64,000 bases of DNA from Elmis aenea. Taxonomy: Eukaryota; Arthropoda; Insecta; Coleoptera; Elmidae. Of this stretch, positions 22,578 to 35,482 are shown in pieces. A model generated the notes under the pieces. The model was not told where the DNA came from, did no database searches, and saw nothing but the letters and a program-made list of their open reading frames with translations. How positions within the stretch are numbered: position 1 is the stretch's first letter; every line of letters begins with the position of its first letter. Both the position numbers and the translations under genes were made by a program. The DNA is taken from NCBI GenBank assembly GCA_947652605.1, contig OX393576.1, positions 58,814,966-58,878,965 on the forward strand, given 5' to 3'.

Positions 22578-24298
22578 TGGTTAAAAAAAAACAATTGGAT
22601 TTAAACAAATTGAGCTTCCAACAAAGATTAAAACATTGCTAAGAACTGTGCAAAAATATAAGAGTATGCATTAAGCCAGTACTTTACGACATTAAAAAAA
22701 TTCTTTACGTTTATCTTCCACAACAAAAAAGACAAAAATAATCCAAGAGAATACGATTTTGGTTTCCACTAATGGCTCTTCGTCGCTTTTACGATTCTCT
22801 ATTTGGCTTAAACATAAAATATTTACAGCGCCGCTCTTATGTTTTCGCGTTTTATATTTAGTCTTTTGTTCAAGTCCAAAGCAAGCTTCCTAATGCATTT
22901 TCTTTGCGGGGCTGAAGCTTTCATACAATTGATGAATGCGCAATTTTTGCCAAGTCTTGTATTTCCATTAGCACGTCCCTTTATTCACCGCTTTATTTTT
23001 TATTACAGCCAAAATGCACTCGTGATGCTGTTTGCACGATGATTAAGCAGTTCTTAAAATTGCATATTGTACTTGGTGGGATCCAAATATCCGTGCAGTA
23101 ACGCTCTGGACTTTACTTTTTCGTTTGTTTAAATGACTTAACGCGAAACGAGTGTAATAACCCCGGCTAACACGCGGGGAACAAGATTGTGTGAATTCAT
23201 TTCGTGGTAATAATAAGTGCAATTATTTATTACATGCAGGTGGCTGGAAGTTGCATGAAAAAATGAATTAAAAAGGAACTTTCGCCGTTAAATTGACCTC
23301 TGCTAAACGATATGTTTAACAAAAGTTTCAATAACGATTTTTGCGCAATTATAACATGACGAATATAAGCACATTACGGTTTTTGTTGCAAGCTACATGA
23401 AACACGAATAAAAGTGTACCAGGAGAAAGTGACTAGTCGGTTTATATGAAGGTAACGGCTTGTCGTCGTACGCTTGGCTAACTAAATTGTTCAATTGTTT
23501 ACAATTTTACATAATCATCACTGAATCATATTCAATTATGTTTGTTTTGTTTAAATACTATTTAATAATAAAGGAAACCTGTATTTGCGTAACTAATCGA
23601 AGGCGATTAATTAAATTACGGTTTACTTTTTCTATTATGTAATTATAATTTTTATTTAAATATTACGCATTATGTAGCGGCATTTAAATCATGTCATAGA
23701 CACCTGTGGCTAATGACGAGTTTATCATTTATATCACGGTTCAGATCAAGTTTAAAATTATTGTTGGAATCATAACAATGTCTCTTTGATAATTGAGTCG
23801 TTTATTTTGAAAGTGGCATAAATCGCATTTGCGATAAACGAGTAAAAGCTGTTTACGATTACATCAATGTATGATAATTTTATATTTAAACATTTTGCTT
23901 GCATTAAAAAAAAATCATTACTATTTTCGTCAATACAAACTTTATTGGTAAACAGACGTGCAAATACATTTATTTTGAAAATGACAAAAAGATGGATTTG
24001 CTTCCCCATATACCACCAACTTACCAGTTATTTTAAAAATTTAAAACAAAGTGAAATGTCCGAAGACTTCATCACCCTTAAATTAGAAGAACAAACTTTT
24101 TATGAAATACGTTACATAAATTACTTATACTTTTATTTCAAAATGAATTTACTTATAACTTATGCATTTTAAGAATGTTAGTATAGGTAAATGAAAAAAT
24201 ACGTGAATAAACTTACATTATATAATATGTTATATTAACCGTTGAGCGTTGACTTCTTGTACCATAGTTGTCGAGGTATAAATTACTTAGATATATTA
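22578..24298. other. No recognised gene
   Basis: AT-rich DNA. Frames at 22839, 23460, 23770 and 23867 overlap on both strands or are pyrimidine-rich and look accidental. Confidence 0.45.
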
Positions 24299-25236
24299 TA
24301 CAGGCTATTTCTTAAATCTTGCGAAAAAATTCGGGTGGTGATTCCTTATCGAAAATTAAGGCGGGGTCTTTCATATACATTTTTTTTCTTAGACGTCTCC
24401 TTTCTGAGTTACACCCCCCTGAACGGAAGCGGTAAAATTAGGTTTTTATTTTATTTCTCAAATTTGGATAAATGTAGGAGAATGATATTTGGTATATGTC
24501 TTAAACTTATAAAAAGGTTTCTCTTGTAATATTTTTAATCATCTCCCACCTTCACAGGGGGCTGAAAAGTTGTTTTTTTCATCAGAACTTTATAGTGGGT
24601 TGAAAATTTTCAATATAAAACGATTCATTTTGGTTGTTGCCAAGTTGCCATGGTTTGTTTATATTCAAATTGGGTAGAACTGACACGCGTCTTAGCGTTG
24701 TCGCCGCGCAAACGTCAAAATGCATTACACCCGTCACTTCTACCCAACATGAACATTAACAAACCGTGGTAGCCACCAAAATGATTCGTTTTATATTGGA
24801 ATATTTGATGGTTAATGTTTACTTATTTTATTTTTTACTCAAAAACTGTAGGTTTTACGAGAAAAACTAAAGAATAAAAAAAGTTCCTAAATAACTCAAT
24901 TTTTGAAACAAAAATTCTTTAATTGCAAAATTTCAACCCACCAAAAAGTTCTGTTAAAAAAACCAACAGGGGTCGCACTTTTCAGCCTCCTGTGAAGGTT
25001 GGAGATGATTGAAAATATTACTATGGGAAACCTTTTAATAAGTATGAAACATCTCCCTAATATCATTCTTCTACATTTATCCAAATTTGAGTGTTTTTTT
25101 TTATCGCTCCTCTTTAGGGGTGTGGAACTCCGAAAGAAGACGTCTAAGGAAAACATTTTATATGAAAGACCCCCCTTAATTTTTGAAAAGGAATCACCAC
25201 CCAATTTTTTTTGCAATATTTAAGAAACACCCTGTA
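24299..25236. mobile_element. Foldback element, about 938 bp
   Basis: Ends 'ta|tacaggctatttcttaaat' and 'atttaagaaacaccctgta|ta' carry a TA on each side. Pairing runs inward through 'atctccaaccttcacaggag'-like sequences and 'aatgattcgttttatattg' to a centre near 24710, so nearly the whole element is palindromic. The right half carries about 120 extra bases (near 24810-24920). The centre holds a GC-richer patch ('gacacgcgtcttagcgttg'). Open frames at 24242, 24896 and 24999 are mirror images of each other and not genes. Confidence 0.93.
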
Positions 25237-25238
25237 TA

Positions 25239-28200
25239 ATGTACCTACATATCAATTTTCTTAAATTACTGTCTCAGTTTTTAGTTTTTAATTGAACAAA
25301 TGTTGGTGTTTTATTAATTTTTAATGTAGTTTTTGGTGTAAATTCTGTGGTTTTGGATATATATTTTAACAATAAATTATTGGAGATGGTAAATGATAAT
25401 ATTTAATTTTTAATTTTAACGTAGTGGACATATATATATGTATTCGCAAACATTAAGTTTAATAAATTTTTTAAGCAATTTGAACAGGGATATTCGGTTT
25501 TTAACATTCTAGTTAGACTTTTATGTACTTCTTAAATAGATTTGAATAGCAGTTACATTTTTTAAATATCATTTTGTTAACAGTCAATAACACTAAAGTA
25601 ATTATTGTCTTATTATTTTTAGTATTAAAATATTAAATTTACTTATTATTTTTTTTCAAAATTTATTTGTTTATACATTGAACTTATCTGTAAAAGTTTG
25701 TGATTTAAGTGGCCATCGATAAAAACAGGCGGTAAGACTAAAAAATGAATAAGAATAGAAAAAGAACTGGTCGTTTTTGAATTTACATCATCTTGTATAC
25801 CATATTATGGTAGCATGCATATTCAAAATAGATGAAGTGGGCCATAATATTCTTTTAAAAGTATATAAAACGGTATTTAATGTTAACAATGTATGCATAT
25901 CGTACGAACTGCTATTTATTCAAATTATTTTGTGTATTCACATCAATATGAGGTTGCAAATTGGTGGCCTTATATTGAATTATTGCACCATCGGTGGATA
26001 TTACAACAGGGCGGGCAATAAGGGATTAAGGGTTCATTGTGCACAGATATATAATAAATTTTAATTAGTTGGGAGAGCAATTAAACCATTCGCTTCTTTG
26101 TGGTATGTTGAACATGACGTAATGTTATATATTCGAGATTAATAATAAGCTAGAAGTATTAAACCGATATGGTAATAGATGCTGTGTTTTGAGTTAGAAA
26201 AAAAAACCTGCAGCCACCCGGAGAGTAGTTGTAATAAGAACTAAAAGCTAGGAATGCTCAAGTGATTTAAAAGAGAGTGAACATTCTGCTTAGGGATTTG
26301 CCTTTTATGCCACGCACCTATAATTAAAATAATATTTAAAAAACAATGGCTCATTCTTAAAAGTTTGTATTGCTAACACAAATGTTTTCAAGACAATCAT
26401 GAGCGCTTAAAAAAATATAAAGTTTTAAAGGGTTAGGGTTACGACATGCAGACTCGAACTGTTACTATGTCAGGCTCAGATTCATTATTTTTTTTAAATC
26501 AAAAATTTACAACGTCCTTGCCTGGTAGTTTGAAAGACACGAACAATCTTTCAGACTAAAGCCTTGTTTATAAGTAAATTGACGAACGATGTTTAATATA
26601 TAAAAACCCAAACCCAAAGCAACTGACAGGTTTCGTTGTAGTTTGTTTGATATTTACTGAAAGCAAAAAATCCGCATTTCATTGTTTGGGAAGCTGTAGA
26701 AACAAATTTGATAATTAAATATAGACGCGCCAAATTTATTCGTGTTTTATTGTGTTAAATAATTCTGCAGTCACTTTGGAAGTGGTTTTGAGGAATTCAT
26801 GAGCCGACATAGAATGACTAATAACAAGTCAGCAAAATTAATTTGAGATGATCGAGTGGTTTATGATAACAAAAAATTTGGTCTTTTTTTTCGTTTTTGC
26901 TAATGAGAAAAGTTTTAAATATTGAACGTGTAGAAAAAGTTGTCTACAATAAGCTGCGATGATTTTTATAAAGCTGCAAGAAGTTGAATTCAAATTGTAA
27001 ATTACAACAACAGATCTAAAAGTGATACAGATTTAAAAACAAAGTGATCTGGGTGATCATTATTTTATTTTGAAAACTATTAGACTACGATCCCATTTTG
27101 GTTACATAATTATTTTTTGTCAACTTTTTGTTTTGTTAATTGTAACAGTTTGAATTATTTGAGTAATTCTTTAAGAAAACAAAAAAACTTTCAATTAAAA
27201 CCACTTCATTTATCTTTACAAAGTTTTTTTTTTTTTTTTTTGTAAATGTAAGATTTTTTTAAGACTTTATAGTCACTAGACGTTCTTCATAAAAAAGATG
27301 TTTACTTAAACTAATTTAGATTATAAAAATTCGTGTATTTATTTGTCTATTAATTGAACACATAATCCTGAAAGAAAAAGTTGATTTGCTGTTATACATA
27401 CAAACATACAGTACCTATATGAATTAAACCATGTTAAGAGTTATTGAAAAAAGTATATTCAATAAAACTTTGACGTGGTATACATAATATCCACAAAACT
27501 TTTATCTAATTAATGTGATCTATTTCATCGTTACAGCACCCACAATATTTTTTTTTGTTTATCCTCTTTGATTTTGTCAAAATTCTACTGAACACAAAAT
27601 AATTACATACAGCATACAGTTCTGAGGAATAGCCGCCATCCTAATTTTTTTTATGGTAAAACAAATTGTTTTAACAAAGTTGAACGCCAATGTTTGCTTT
27701 AACAAAACTCAAAAAATGTATTTAATAAATTAATATCTTTAACTAGAACGGTAAACATGCTAGGAAAAAATATAAATCAAAAAATACTGTTGGGGTTTCT
27801 TGTATTTCCCAGGCATCAGTGTAGTATTTTTGTAATTAAATTAAATTAATACAAATGCAATACTTATTGATTCTTTATTAACTGAAACATATTACTTACC
27901 AAAAAGCGTTAAACTTTTTTAAACAGTAGACTTAGAGTACGCATGTGCAGTAGTTTTGTAAATATGTGTGGTGAAAATTTGACGCGTGTTCTGAGCTCAT
28001 TTTCAATTGCTGATAATAATAGTTTTTTCGTTAAACTTATTGTATAGGGGCATTGTAAAGTTTTCCCAAAGTACCGAATTATCGTTAGAAAGTGTTTTCC
28101 TTTATCAAAATGGTCAAACAATTAGAAATATCAGTGATTAAAAATTATGTTATCAGCTGTTGTGAGCGCCCCACTCCAGTGTAACCATCGCACACGTGCT

Positions 28201-29311
28201 AATACTTGGGCTAGCGCGGGCATAGTTCCTTCAGAAATTTGCAATTTTGATGGTTTTAAATGCGTCGCGGGATTTTTAAAATCACGAGGTATATATTTAG
28301 CAATTTAAGTGGATTTTGAAATACCGGAATAAAAGAATTGGTGTGGTTTTAAGGGAGACTGAGGAACGGATCTGGAATTAAACTCTGAAAGTTTTTGAGT
28401 GTTGGAATTTTTGTTATTGACGCAGCGCTGAGAGGCCATTTTGACAAACATCTTATAAGGTAGGACAATTATAAGTCAACAAATCCGTTTTAAACGTAAT
28501 ATAGTTTTATTAAGGAAAAAGATCTGAACTATCCTACATTGCTTTTGTCAACTTCATTTTTGGGACCCTGGTAAAATTTACAATACATTTTTTTTGGGAA
28601 TCAGTAAATGTCATTGATGTCTAAGCTGATATTAGTTTGCTGTAACTATTGATTAATTAATAACCATAATTTTTTATTTTTGCTGCGTTTACCCAAAAAA
28701 AAAATCACTTGTAAACAATTTACTTGTGTTTTCAATTATTTTTTTTTAGGTCAAATTTTGTCTTCGATTTTTTGCAATTTCTTTAAAATTTTACAACATA
28801 TTAAACACTATTCAGTTACTTCCGTATTTCTACACAACTTTGCTTATTTAATTAACTCTGTGTTATAAAAACCAATTACTTGTGATTTGTGGTAGATTTT
28901 TGTCACTCGGTATATTTAAAACTGCAGAAACTGTAATTGCAATTAATAGAAACTTATCTAATAATTTTTAAATTACTAGAAAAGTATGCGAATAAACTTC
29001 ATATATTTAGCAACAAAAAAGAAATAAAAATGTAAATTAATTGTTTATTTATTTAGAATAGTAAACAGGCTAAAGCACGTTTTTTAAGTAAATGTTCTTG
29101 ATCTAAGTGATTTATGTTGTTTGTAATGTCAAGTATTTATTTAAAAATATACTGAGGTTTTTATTGTACCTACTTTATTAAATTTTTTATAAATGTGTTA
29201 CAACTTTGCGCTGTTTTATCAGCAGGATTTTTTGAGCTTTATTTCATGAACGCCGTTAAATTTGTCTTGAAAACTGTACACTCTTATTACTCTAGTATTT
29301 TTTATCTCGTA
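25239..29311. other. Four kilobases without recognised features
   Basis: AT-rich, with no terminal repeats found. A 17-base T run lies near 27225. A GC-raised patch at about 28160-28470 ends in a donor-like 'cttataag|gtagg', which could be an untranslated first exon or a CpG-bearing regulatory patch; nothing proves either. Confidence 0.4.
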
Positions 29312-29322
29312 CTAGCGATTCC

Positions 29323-29341
29323 GGAGCCCCTTCGGGGCTCC
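29323..29341 (-). terminator. Helitron 3' terminal hairpin
   Basis: Perfect 8-bp GC-rich stem (ggagcccc/ggggctcc) with a three-base loop, seven bases before the terminal CTAG on the minus strand. This is the position of the replication/transposition stop hairpin in Helitrons. Confidence 0.8.
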
Positions 29342-29610
29342 TTCACCGCTAGATCCCGGCTTGCGCGTAGAAGGTTCGAGCGTTTAAACGTTACGTCGAA
29401 TTGACAAATTGTCAAATTTTGACGAAATTCTCGCTCCAGACGACCCGATTTAAATGTTGTGTGTAAGATTTTGGCACGTTTTCCTCAATATCTTTTCCGG
29501 ACGATTTTTTTGGGAATTCTCATATAGCCTATGTTCTTTCCATGGTCCTATAGATTGTCTGTGCCAAATTTGGTCAGGATCGGATGAATGGTATAGGAAT
29601 GCATAAAGGA

Positions 29611-29670
29611 CATCCATACAAACATCCATACAAACATCCATACAAACATCCATACAAACATCCATACAAA
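29611..29670. repeat. 12-bp minisatellite, 5 units
   Basis: Five exact copies of 'catccatacaaa', followed by 'catacatacattcat'. They lie near the 5' end of the Helitron and create the MDVCMDVC-like open frames across 29450-29754, which are not genes. Confidence 0.97.
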
Positions 29671-29694
29671 CATACATACATTCATTTTTATATA

Positions 29695-31612
29695 TACAGG
29701 GTGCACCACGACCCTGAGATTCTTCGATAGCTCCTTTATTAATGAAAATATCAAAAAATGTTTAATACAAATATTGTGCGAACCTGTTTTCTACATAACC
29801 TAAAATTATTTTCAAATATACAGGGTGTTTCGTTAGACCGGCACATATAAAAATTTTTTTTTTTTAAATAGAACACCCTGTATATTTTTACATTTTTGGA
29901 TTTCTCTTAAAATTTACTTTAAAAAATGTATAAGGTTATATGGGTCATAAGTCAACCGTTTTCGTAAAATTTACATTTTTGTAAAAATTTTGAGCGATAC
30001 AGCACTTTCAATTTTTTTTTACATTAAAGTTATTTAAAAAAGCGGTAAAATTTCGTTTAAAATTTAGATTGACAGTAGATTAATTAACACTTTCCGCTAG
30101 CTACATTTAAAAAATATTATACAGGGTGTTTTTTACGCTTGGTCAAACTTGTGAAACTTTAAACATCGATAAGTAATTTTTCTTAAATGCAACACCCTGT
30201 ATATTCTTACATTTTCTTGTAGAGAATTTAATTGTCTTTCGAAATTATTAAGCATGTCCTATACCTAAAGTTAATATTTTTCGAGCTATCTCGATTTTTA
30301 TTAGTATTACTAAGGCAATTAAAATATTTTAAAGTGGGCCATGGACGTAAGTCGTAATTTTTCAAAGAATTTTTAAAGAAAAGAATAAAAAGAGCTGCAA
30401 CTTTAATTTTAGGCTAAAAATGTACCCCATTTTACCGAAATGTATCGTATAAATTGTTCAAGATTATGTCCTTGTTCTACGCACAGCCGTAGACCTGTCT
30501 GAAAGACTCTAGCTCCCTTTATAACATTTCGGGGGTTATACCATCAAAAGCAACACGAATCCTGTTCTGCACATCTTCAGCAGTTGTTGGGGGGGTCTTG
30601 ATACACCTGTTTTATGGGTCCCCACAAAAATAAATCTATAAGGGTAAGATCAGGTGTCCTAGGTGGCCAGGAGATTGGTCTACCTCGCCCTATCCATCTA
30701 TTACGATATTCTGTGTTCGGCAACTGCATTACTTGCTGTGTTGCTTTTAATGGTATAACGTATAACCCCCGAAATGTTATCGAGAGTGCTAGAGTCTTTG
30801 AGACAACATCTACGGCTGTGCGTAGAACATGAACAAGGATATAATTTTAAACAATTTATACGATAAATTTCGGGGTAAAAGGGTACATTATTGGACTAAA
30901 ATTAAAGTTGGAGTTTTTTTAATTCTTTTGTTTAAAAATTCTTTGAAAAATTACGACACGTCCATGGCCCACTTTAAAATATTTTAATTGCCTTAGTAAT
31001 ACTAATAAAAATCGAGATAGCTCGAAAAATATTAACTTTAGGTATAGGACATGCTTAATAATTTCGAAAGACAATTAAATTCTCTACAAGAAAATGTAAG
31101 AATATACAGGGTGTTGCATTTAAGAAAAATGACTTATCGATGTTTAAAGTTTCACAAGTTTGACCAAGCGTAAGAAACACCCTGTATAATATTTCTAAAA
31201 TGTAGCTAGCGGAAAGTGTTAATTAATCTATTGTCAATCTAAATTTTAAACGAAATTTTACCGCTTTTTTAAATAACTTTAATGTTAAAAAAAATTGAAA
31301 GTGCTGTATTGCTCAAAAATTTCATAAAAATGTAAATTTTACAAAAACGGTTGACTTAAGACCCATATAACCTTATACATTTTTTAAAGTAAATTTTAAG
31401 AGAAATCCAAAAATGTAAAAATATACAGGGTGTTCTATTAAAAAAAAAAAAAATTTGTATATGTGCCGATCAAACGAAACACCCTGTATATTTGAAAATA
31501 ATTTTATGTTATGTAGAAAATAGGTTCGCACAATATTTGTATTAAACATTTTTTGATATTTTCAGTAATAAAGGAGCTATCGAAGAATCTCAGGGTCGTG
31601 GTGCACCCTGTA
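29695..31612. mobile_element. 1.92-kb palindromic foldback element
   Basis: Ends are 'ta|tacagggtgcaccacgac' and 'gtcgtggtgcaccctgta|ta', with a TA target duplication inside the Helitron's TATATA. Left arm 29695 to about 30557 and right arm about 30739-31612 are near-identical in reverse, leaving a loop near 180 bases. Each arm carries two smaller copies of facing termini: 'tacagggtgtttcg...aacaccctgta' (about 29819-29883) and 'tacagggtgttttttacg...aacaccctgta' (about 30121-30202), mirrored near 31108-31193 and 31425-31490. The loop and one arm encode a transposase C-terminus. Confidence 0.95.
30430..30730 (-). pseudogene. DDE transposase C-terminal remnant (IS630/Tc1/mariner-like)
   Basis: On the minus strand the loop encodes a block RNRWIGRGRP, then WPPRTPDLTLIDLFLWG (about 30620-30675), then VYQ, and after a frame slip at a C run (about 30593) TAEDVQNRIRVAFDGITPEM near 30540. 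This order matches the C-terminus of a widespread insect transposase group with a (W/R)P(P)RSPDLTPLDFFLWG signature, whose PDL..LD segment carries the last catalytic acidic residue. The frameshift and a stop after the ITPEM block make it inactive. The far C-terminus (LRLCVEQ) lies in the left arm, with a mirror copy in the right arm. The N-terminus and the first two catalytic residues are absent. Confidence 0.85.
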
Positions 31613-31617
31613 TAGAT

Positions 31618-32996
31618 AATAAACGAGATATCACTACATCAATTGATTACTTGCTTAAAATTACGTAGGTTTCGAAAAATGTTGTTAACGAGGGCTTCAT
31701 CGTTTTGGGCACGATGTAGACAATATAATGTGGTATTAAGTGTCGCCTGCTTTTCATGTTTCGTCCCCTCTTCATATGCAAATGTTAATTAAAACAGTAC
31801 TGGATGAAATCCGCAAATAAGTACATAAACGTTTTGTGCATTTGAAGTAGAACGAAGTGTCATTAATTCCGACTGCGTTTTGTTCTGCTGGCCACTGACA
31901 ACGTACGTGTGTTTATTAAATAATTCAATAAGTATACCTTCCTCGACAAATTGATGATGACTCGAACATGCCGAAACTATGCATCAGTCCTTGTACGTAA
32001 TTTATTATGTGGCATTTTGTATGAAATTCCGTTGCTCAATTTTGCCTCGGACTAAATGTCAGTTCTGACGTGTATTGAATATTAGGTAAAATGCAGCGAA
32101 TGAGAAACGTGTCGACGCGATAACAAAATTAATAACGAACGCTTCGTCGTTCAAAAACTACTTTTTTGGTTATGATGTGTTTAATTTTGAACGTTACAAA
32201 AAGCTGGGACGTGATCGTAAAGCGCAATGTTTAAAAACGCATTGAATACTATAAATAAACGATTTTGAAATAATTTTTTTCTTTACCAATCTGCTGTTTA
32301 ATTAGACGATGGAAAATCGACTCGAGCCATTTTTATTATAAACGATTAACTAATGTCATTAACTTACTCATTTTTAGTTGGTTAAAGTATAAGTATATTT
32401 AAAATATAAAATTGAAATTGTTTACAATTAATTTTCACGTGAAATTGTTTGTCTTCTCAATTTTTCCCACTTTCATAATAAACAGATTTGTTAAGGGCTA
32501 TTATTTTTTTTGCAACTACATTCAATTTAATCGGCCAATTTCACAATAAAATACATCCGCAAAAATTTATAAGTTAATTCGCAAGCGATGCGTAAAGTTG
32601 ACACCCAGTTTTTGACTGAATCTACTGGATAAACATTTTTTAATTGATGGACGTTCGCAGTCTTGGATGATTGACTTTTCACTTCCGGTTTTTTAAATGA
32701 AAAATCGTACTTTCAACAAGAATCGTTTGATTTCGCAAGTTTTTCACTTTCAATTCTGAACTGTGGATAAAATTGTCGCCTAAAGATGATCCTTCGAAAG
32801 AAGTTTTAAGCCGAGTGACGACATAATCTCTAAGGTTTGGTTCATCAAACCTACGAATGTAAAAGATTATGGAAACTTGAATTGAAAAACCGTTGAGCAG
32901 TGCAGTGAAAAATGATTTTGTTTTGAATTGTTATGTAGGTACATAAGTAGGTATGTCAATTGTTTTTTTGCTGATTATTTAATTCGATTATCTCAG
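31618..32996. other. No recognised feature
   Basis: Less AT-biased in 31680-32230 than its surroundings, but without repeats or coding sequence that I can identify. A regulatory role is possible and unproved. Confidence 0.4.
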
Positions 32997-33131
32997 GAAA
33001 GAGGTGGTTTAAACTATAATGAATCCAATAAAGCCAAGTTATATTTTTTAACAAGTTTAAGTTCAGAACAACAATGTGTAGTTAAAAATCACTTATCTTC
33101 GTTCATAAATTTGGATTGGACCAGTTTCTAG
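32997..33131 (+). CDS. Candidate terminal exon, unknown protein
   Basis: A pyrimidine-rich tract ending 'ttcgattatctcag' forms a good acceptor. It is followed in phase 0 by 44 codons to a TAG. The peptide begins ERGGLNYNESNKAKLYFLTS and ends LDWTSF. It is polar and balanced, unlike the lysine/phenylalanine-rich random frames nearby. An AATAAA lies about 100 bases past the stop (near 33232). No family recognised. Codon use remains AT-rich, so a chance frame is possible. No further exon can be tied to it. Confidence 0.27.
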   Translation, partial: ERGGLNYNESNKAKLYFLTSLSSEQQCVVKNHLSSFINLDWTSF

Positions 33132-35482
33132 ACTCTTGTCTCTTGGTCAGTTGATTTATTATTAATTTAAAGGGGCTGTTTTTTTATGAGTTTTTAAGAA
33201 TATTTCGTTTCCCAATCATTTTAATCTAATAATAAATAATAAGGTATTGATGTAATATGCGTAATCTATTGCATAATCGGCTTACTTTTAAAAGTTATTC
33301 GTGCAAATCGATTCTTCTTCGCTTTTGCTAGAATTTGCGGTTATTTTTTTTTATCGTTATTAATTTTCCAAATGCTGTTGTGTAACAAAAAACCAATAAT
33401 TGTGTTAAAAATATTTGTGCTGTCCTCTTACTGTCGTGGTTCTGTTGAACTGAATTTAAATAGCGTTGTGTCGAGCTTGGTCTAGAGTCTAGACTTAACG
33501 AAATTTTTATGTTCTGGTTGGAAAAAATGCTTTCATGTTGCATTTTTTTATATTTGTTACATGTTTTATCAAAGCAATTTTTCATGAAAGCCGGAAGTTT
33601 ATACTGGCTAATATTAAACTCGGTCCGAGTAACACGGATGTTTGATTAACTTTACCTGCTACTAAAGAAGAAAAGAGGATAAAAATGGAAAAATATGGGA
33701 ACCTCGAGCAATCAAACTCTTTGGAAACAACCTAATAAGATTTTACTGAGCGTGCACTTTACGTTAGTTTTTTAGGGTTTAATATTGCAGCTGCGCTGCT
33801 CATGAGTTCCACAAATTATTAAAATTGACAGGACTGGGAGTTCTAAGAATGTTACTACAATTTCGTGTAACACTGAGAAGTAATTGCATTTCTGGTAATA
33901 ACTTATGCTAGCATGTGACAGTTCGCGAATGTTGTGTGCTGCATCGACTACCACATATTTTGAGTTATGCATTTATGAAATATGGGTTTATTCTGTTTGC
34001 TCACAGCTATTTCATTAAGAATTAATTATGGTATCACGGAATATTAAATAACAATGTCAAAATTCAGTTCGACTGTAATATAAACAGCCAAATTTAGCAA
34101 TTTACCGAAAAGACTCGAGTTAGCGGACTAATTTGCGTTAGGGGTTGGCTAAAATCAAATTTTTTGGTTACATAGTGTTTAAATTATTTTAAGCTTAGCA
34201 GCACAAAGTACAAAACAGCCCGTGAATAATGACTGATGCCGACGCTGTCCTAGTAACACAGGCATCGCTGGCAATTAACGACCGGCATATTTCTTGGGGA
34301 AGTACCGAAATAGGACATTAAATTTCTGTGCGATAATCCTGAAATTCGTTAATGCTTTACTGCATTTGTAAAAAGGCAAAATGGAGGAAATTTACTGTGT
34401 GTTCATAGACTATAAAATTATTATAATCCTTTTTAAGTAGGTACTTAACTGTAATCGATTAGTTTCCTAAAAAAGCGTCTTCTGTTTATAAATCTTACAC
34501 TGAGTGAAACGTAGGTGTTTTGTTATCATTTTGAAATTATTAAACTCACACAAAACCAAAGTATTTAGTGTTGGGTAGCATCGTTATCTTTGCACAACAG
34601 TTTTTGAATGACTAGCAAAGCAACCCTTAACACTCCAATTTTTCTGCCTTGATTGACGTTAAAACGTGATCATAAAAGTGTTAGTTTAGTGCATTGTCAG
34701 ATAATTCTAATAGCTAGTACTAGAAAACTCGTCTTTTTAAGTTTATAATAATAAATTCAATTTACTTTGTTGTGCAACATACTCTTCGTCGTACTAATTA
34801 CCGACTTATTAGGCAAGTTTTAAACTTATTAGCTCTGAAGGTCTTCAATAAATTTTAACTTCCTTAAATAAACTTCAAGTGGAAGAGCTAAGGTGCCAGC
34901 CTTAAAAAACAACTAGTAATTAACACTTCAAAGGATGCTTCATCATTTTATTAACTAAGGCGTTAATTATAGGAGTCCAGCATAACTTAGTAGAGTAGTA
35001 ATTGTTTGTTTAAATCAAGAGATGGATGCAGGAGGTGTATAAAGACATGTGTAGATGTAATTAACAGTTCTAATTTAATATTAAACGAGTCTTAAGGGAA
35101 TAATGCGAAAAAACACGAAATTTGATCATACCTTAGTGTTAAAGATATTTTTAAAAAAATTAAGTTTTGTGTTAAGTGCGCAAATCTATCGCCGTAAACG
35201 ATTATAACTTGGAATTAGTTCAACTGAAGCTCTATACTTTTATTTTAAAGGCGAAAAAATTGAGTTCTTAAACAGAACATAAATCATCTTTTAAAACTTA
35301 CATAGCAATTACAACTTTCAGTTCAACTTTCAGCTAGGGGCGGTATGGACTCCAATTATAAAATTTGCGAGTTATGTTATTTTTTTTTTTTAAATAAATG
35401 TGGAAGTATTTTGAGTGTCTGTACAAGAAGTGTCCCGCATCTTATTAGAGATAAAGTTTAGGCTTAAATTTGCTGAATATTA
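33132..35482. other. No recognised feature
   Basis: AT-rich DNA, with a GC-raised patch near 34210-34310 that holds no recognised gene. The 85-codon minus frame at 33328-33585 has no recognised domain. Confidence 0.45.

Larger units (their letters stand above)
29312..31616 (-). mobile_element. Non-autonomous Helitron, interrupted by a foldback
   Basis: Read on the minus strand, the element starts TCTATATA (complement of 31616 downward), continues after the foldback as TAAAAATGAATGTATG, and ends with a GC-rich hairpin (29323-29341, ggagcccc/ggggctcc), seven bases and CTAG (29312-29315). The flanking bases are A on the 5' side (31617) and T on the 3' side (29311), the classic Helitron insertion between A and T. 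Without the 1.92-kb insertion the element is only about 387 bases, with no Rep/helicase, so it is non-autonomous. Subterminal 12-bp tandem repeats lie at 29611-29670. Confidence 0.8.

Noticed and set aside
24242..25223. Overlapping frames on both strands of the 24.3-kb foldback
   Set aside because: They are mirror images of each other produced by the palindrome and have no recognised domain.
26440..26500. Telomere-like 'gggttagggtta' and a tRNA B-box-like 'gactcgaactg'
   Set aside because: Only two telomeric units are present, and no cloverleaf or A box can be drawn, so neither an interstitial telomere nor a tRNA is supported.
29450..29754. Two minus-strand frames with repeated MDVCMDVC / FVWMFVWM peptides
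   Set aside because: They are translations of the 12-bp minisatellite near the Helitron 5' end, in two frames.
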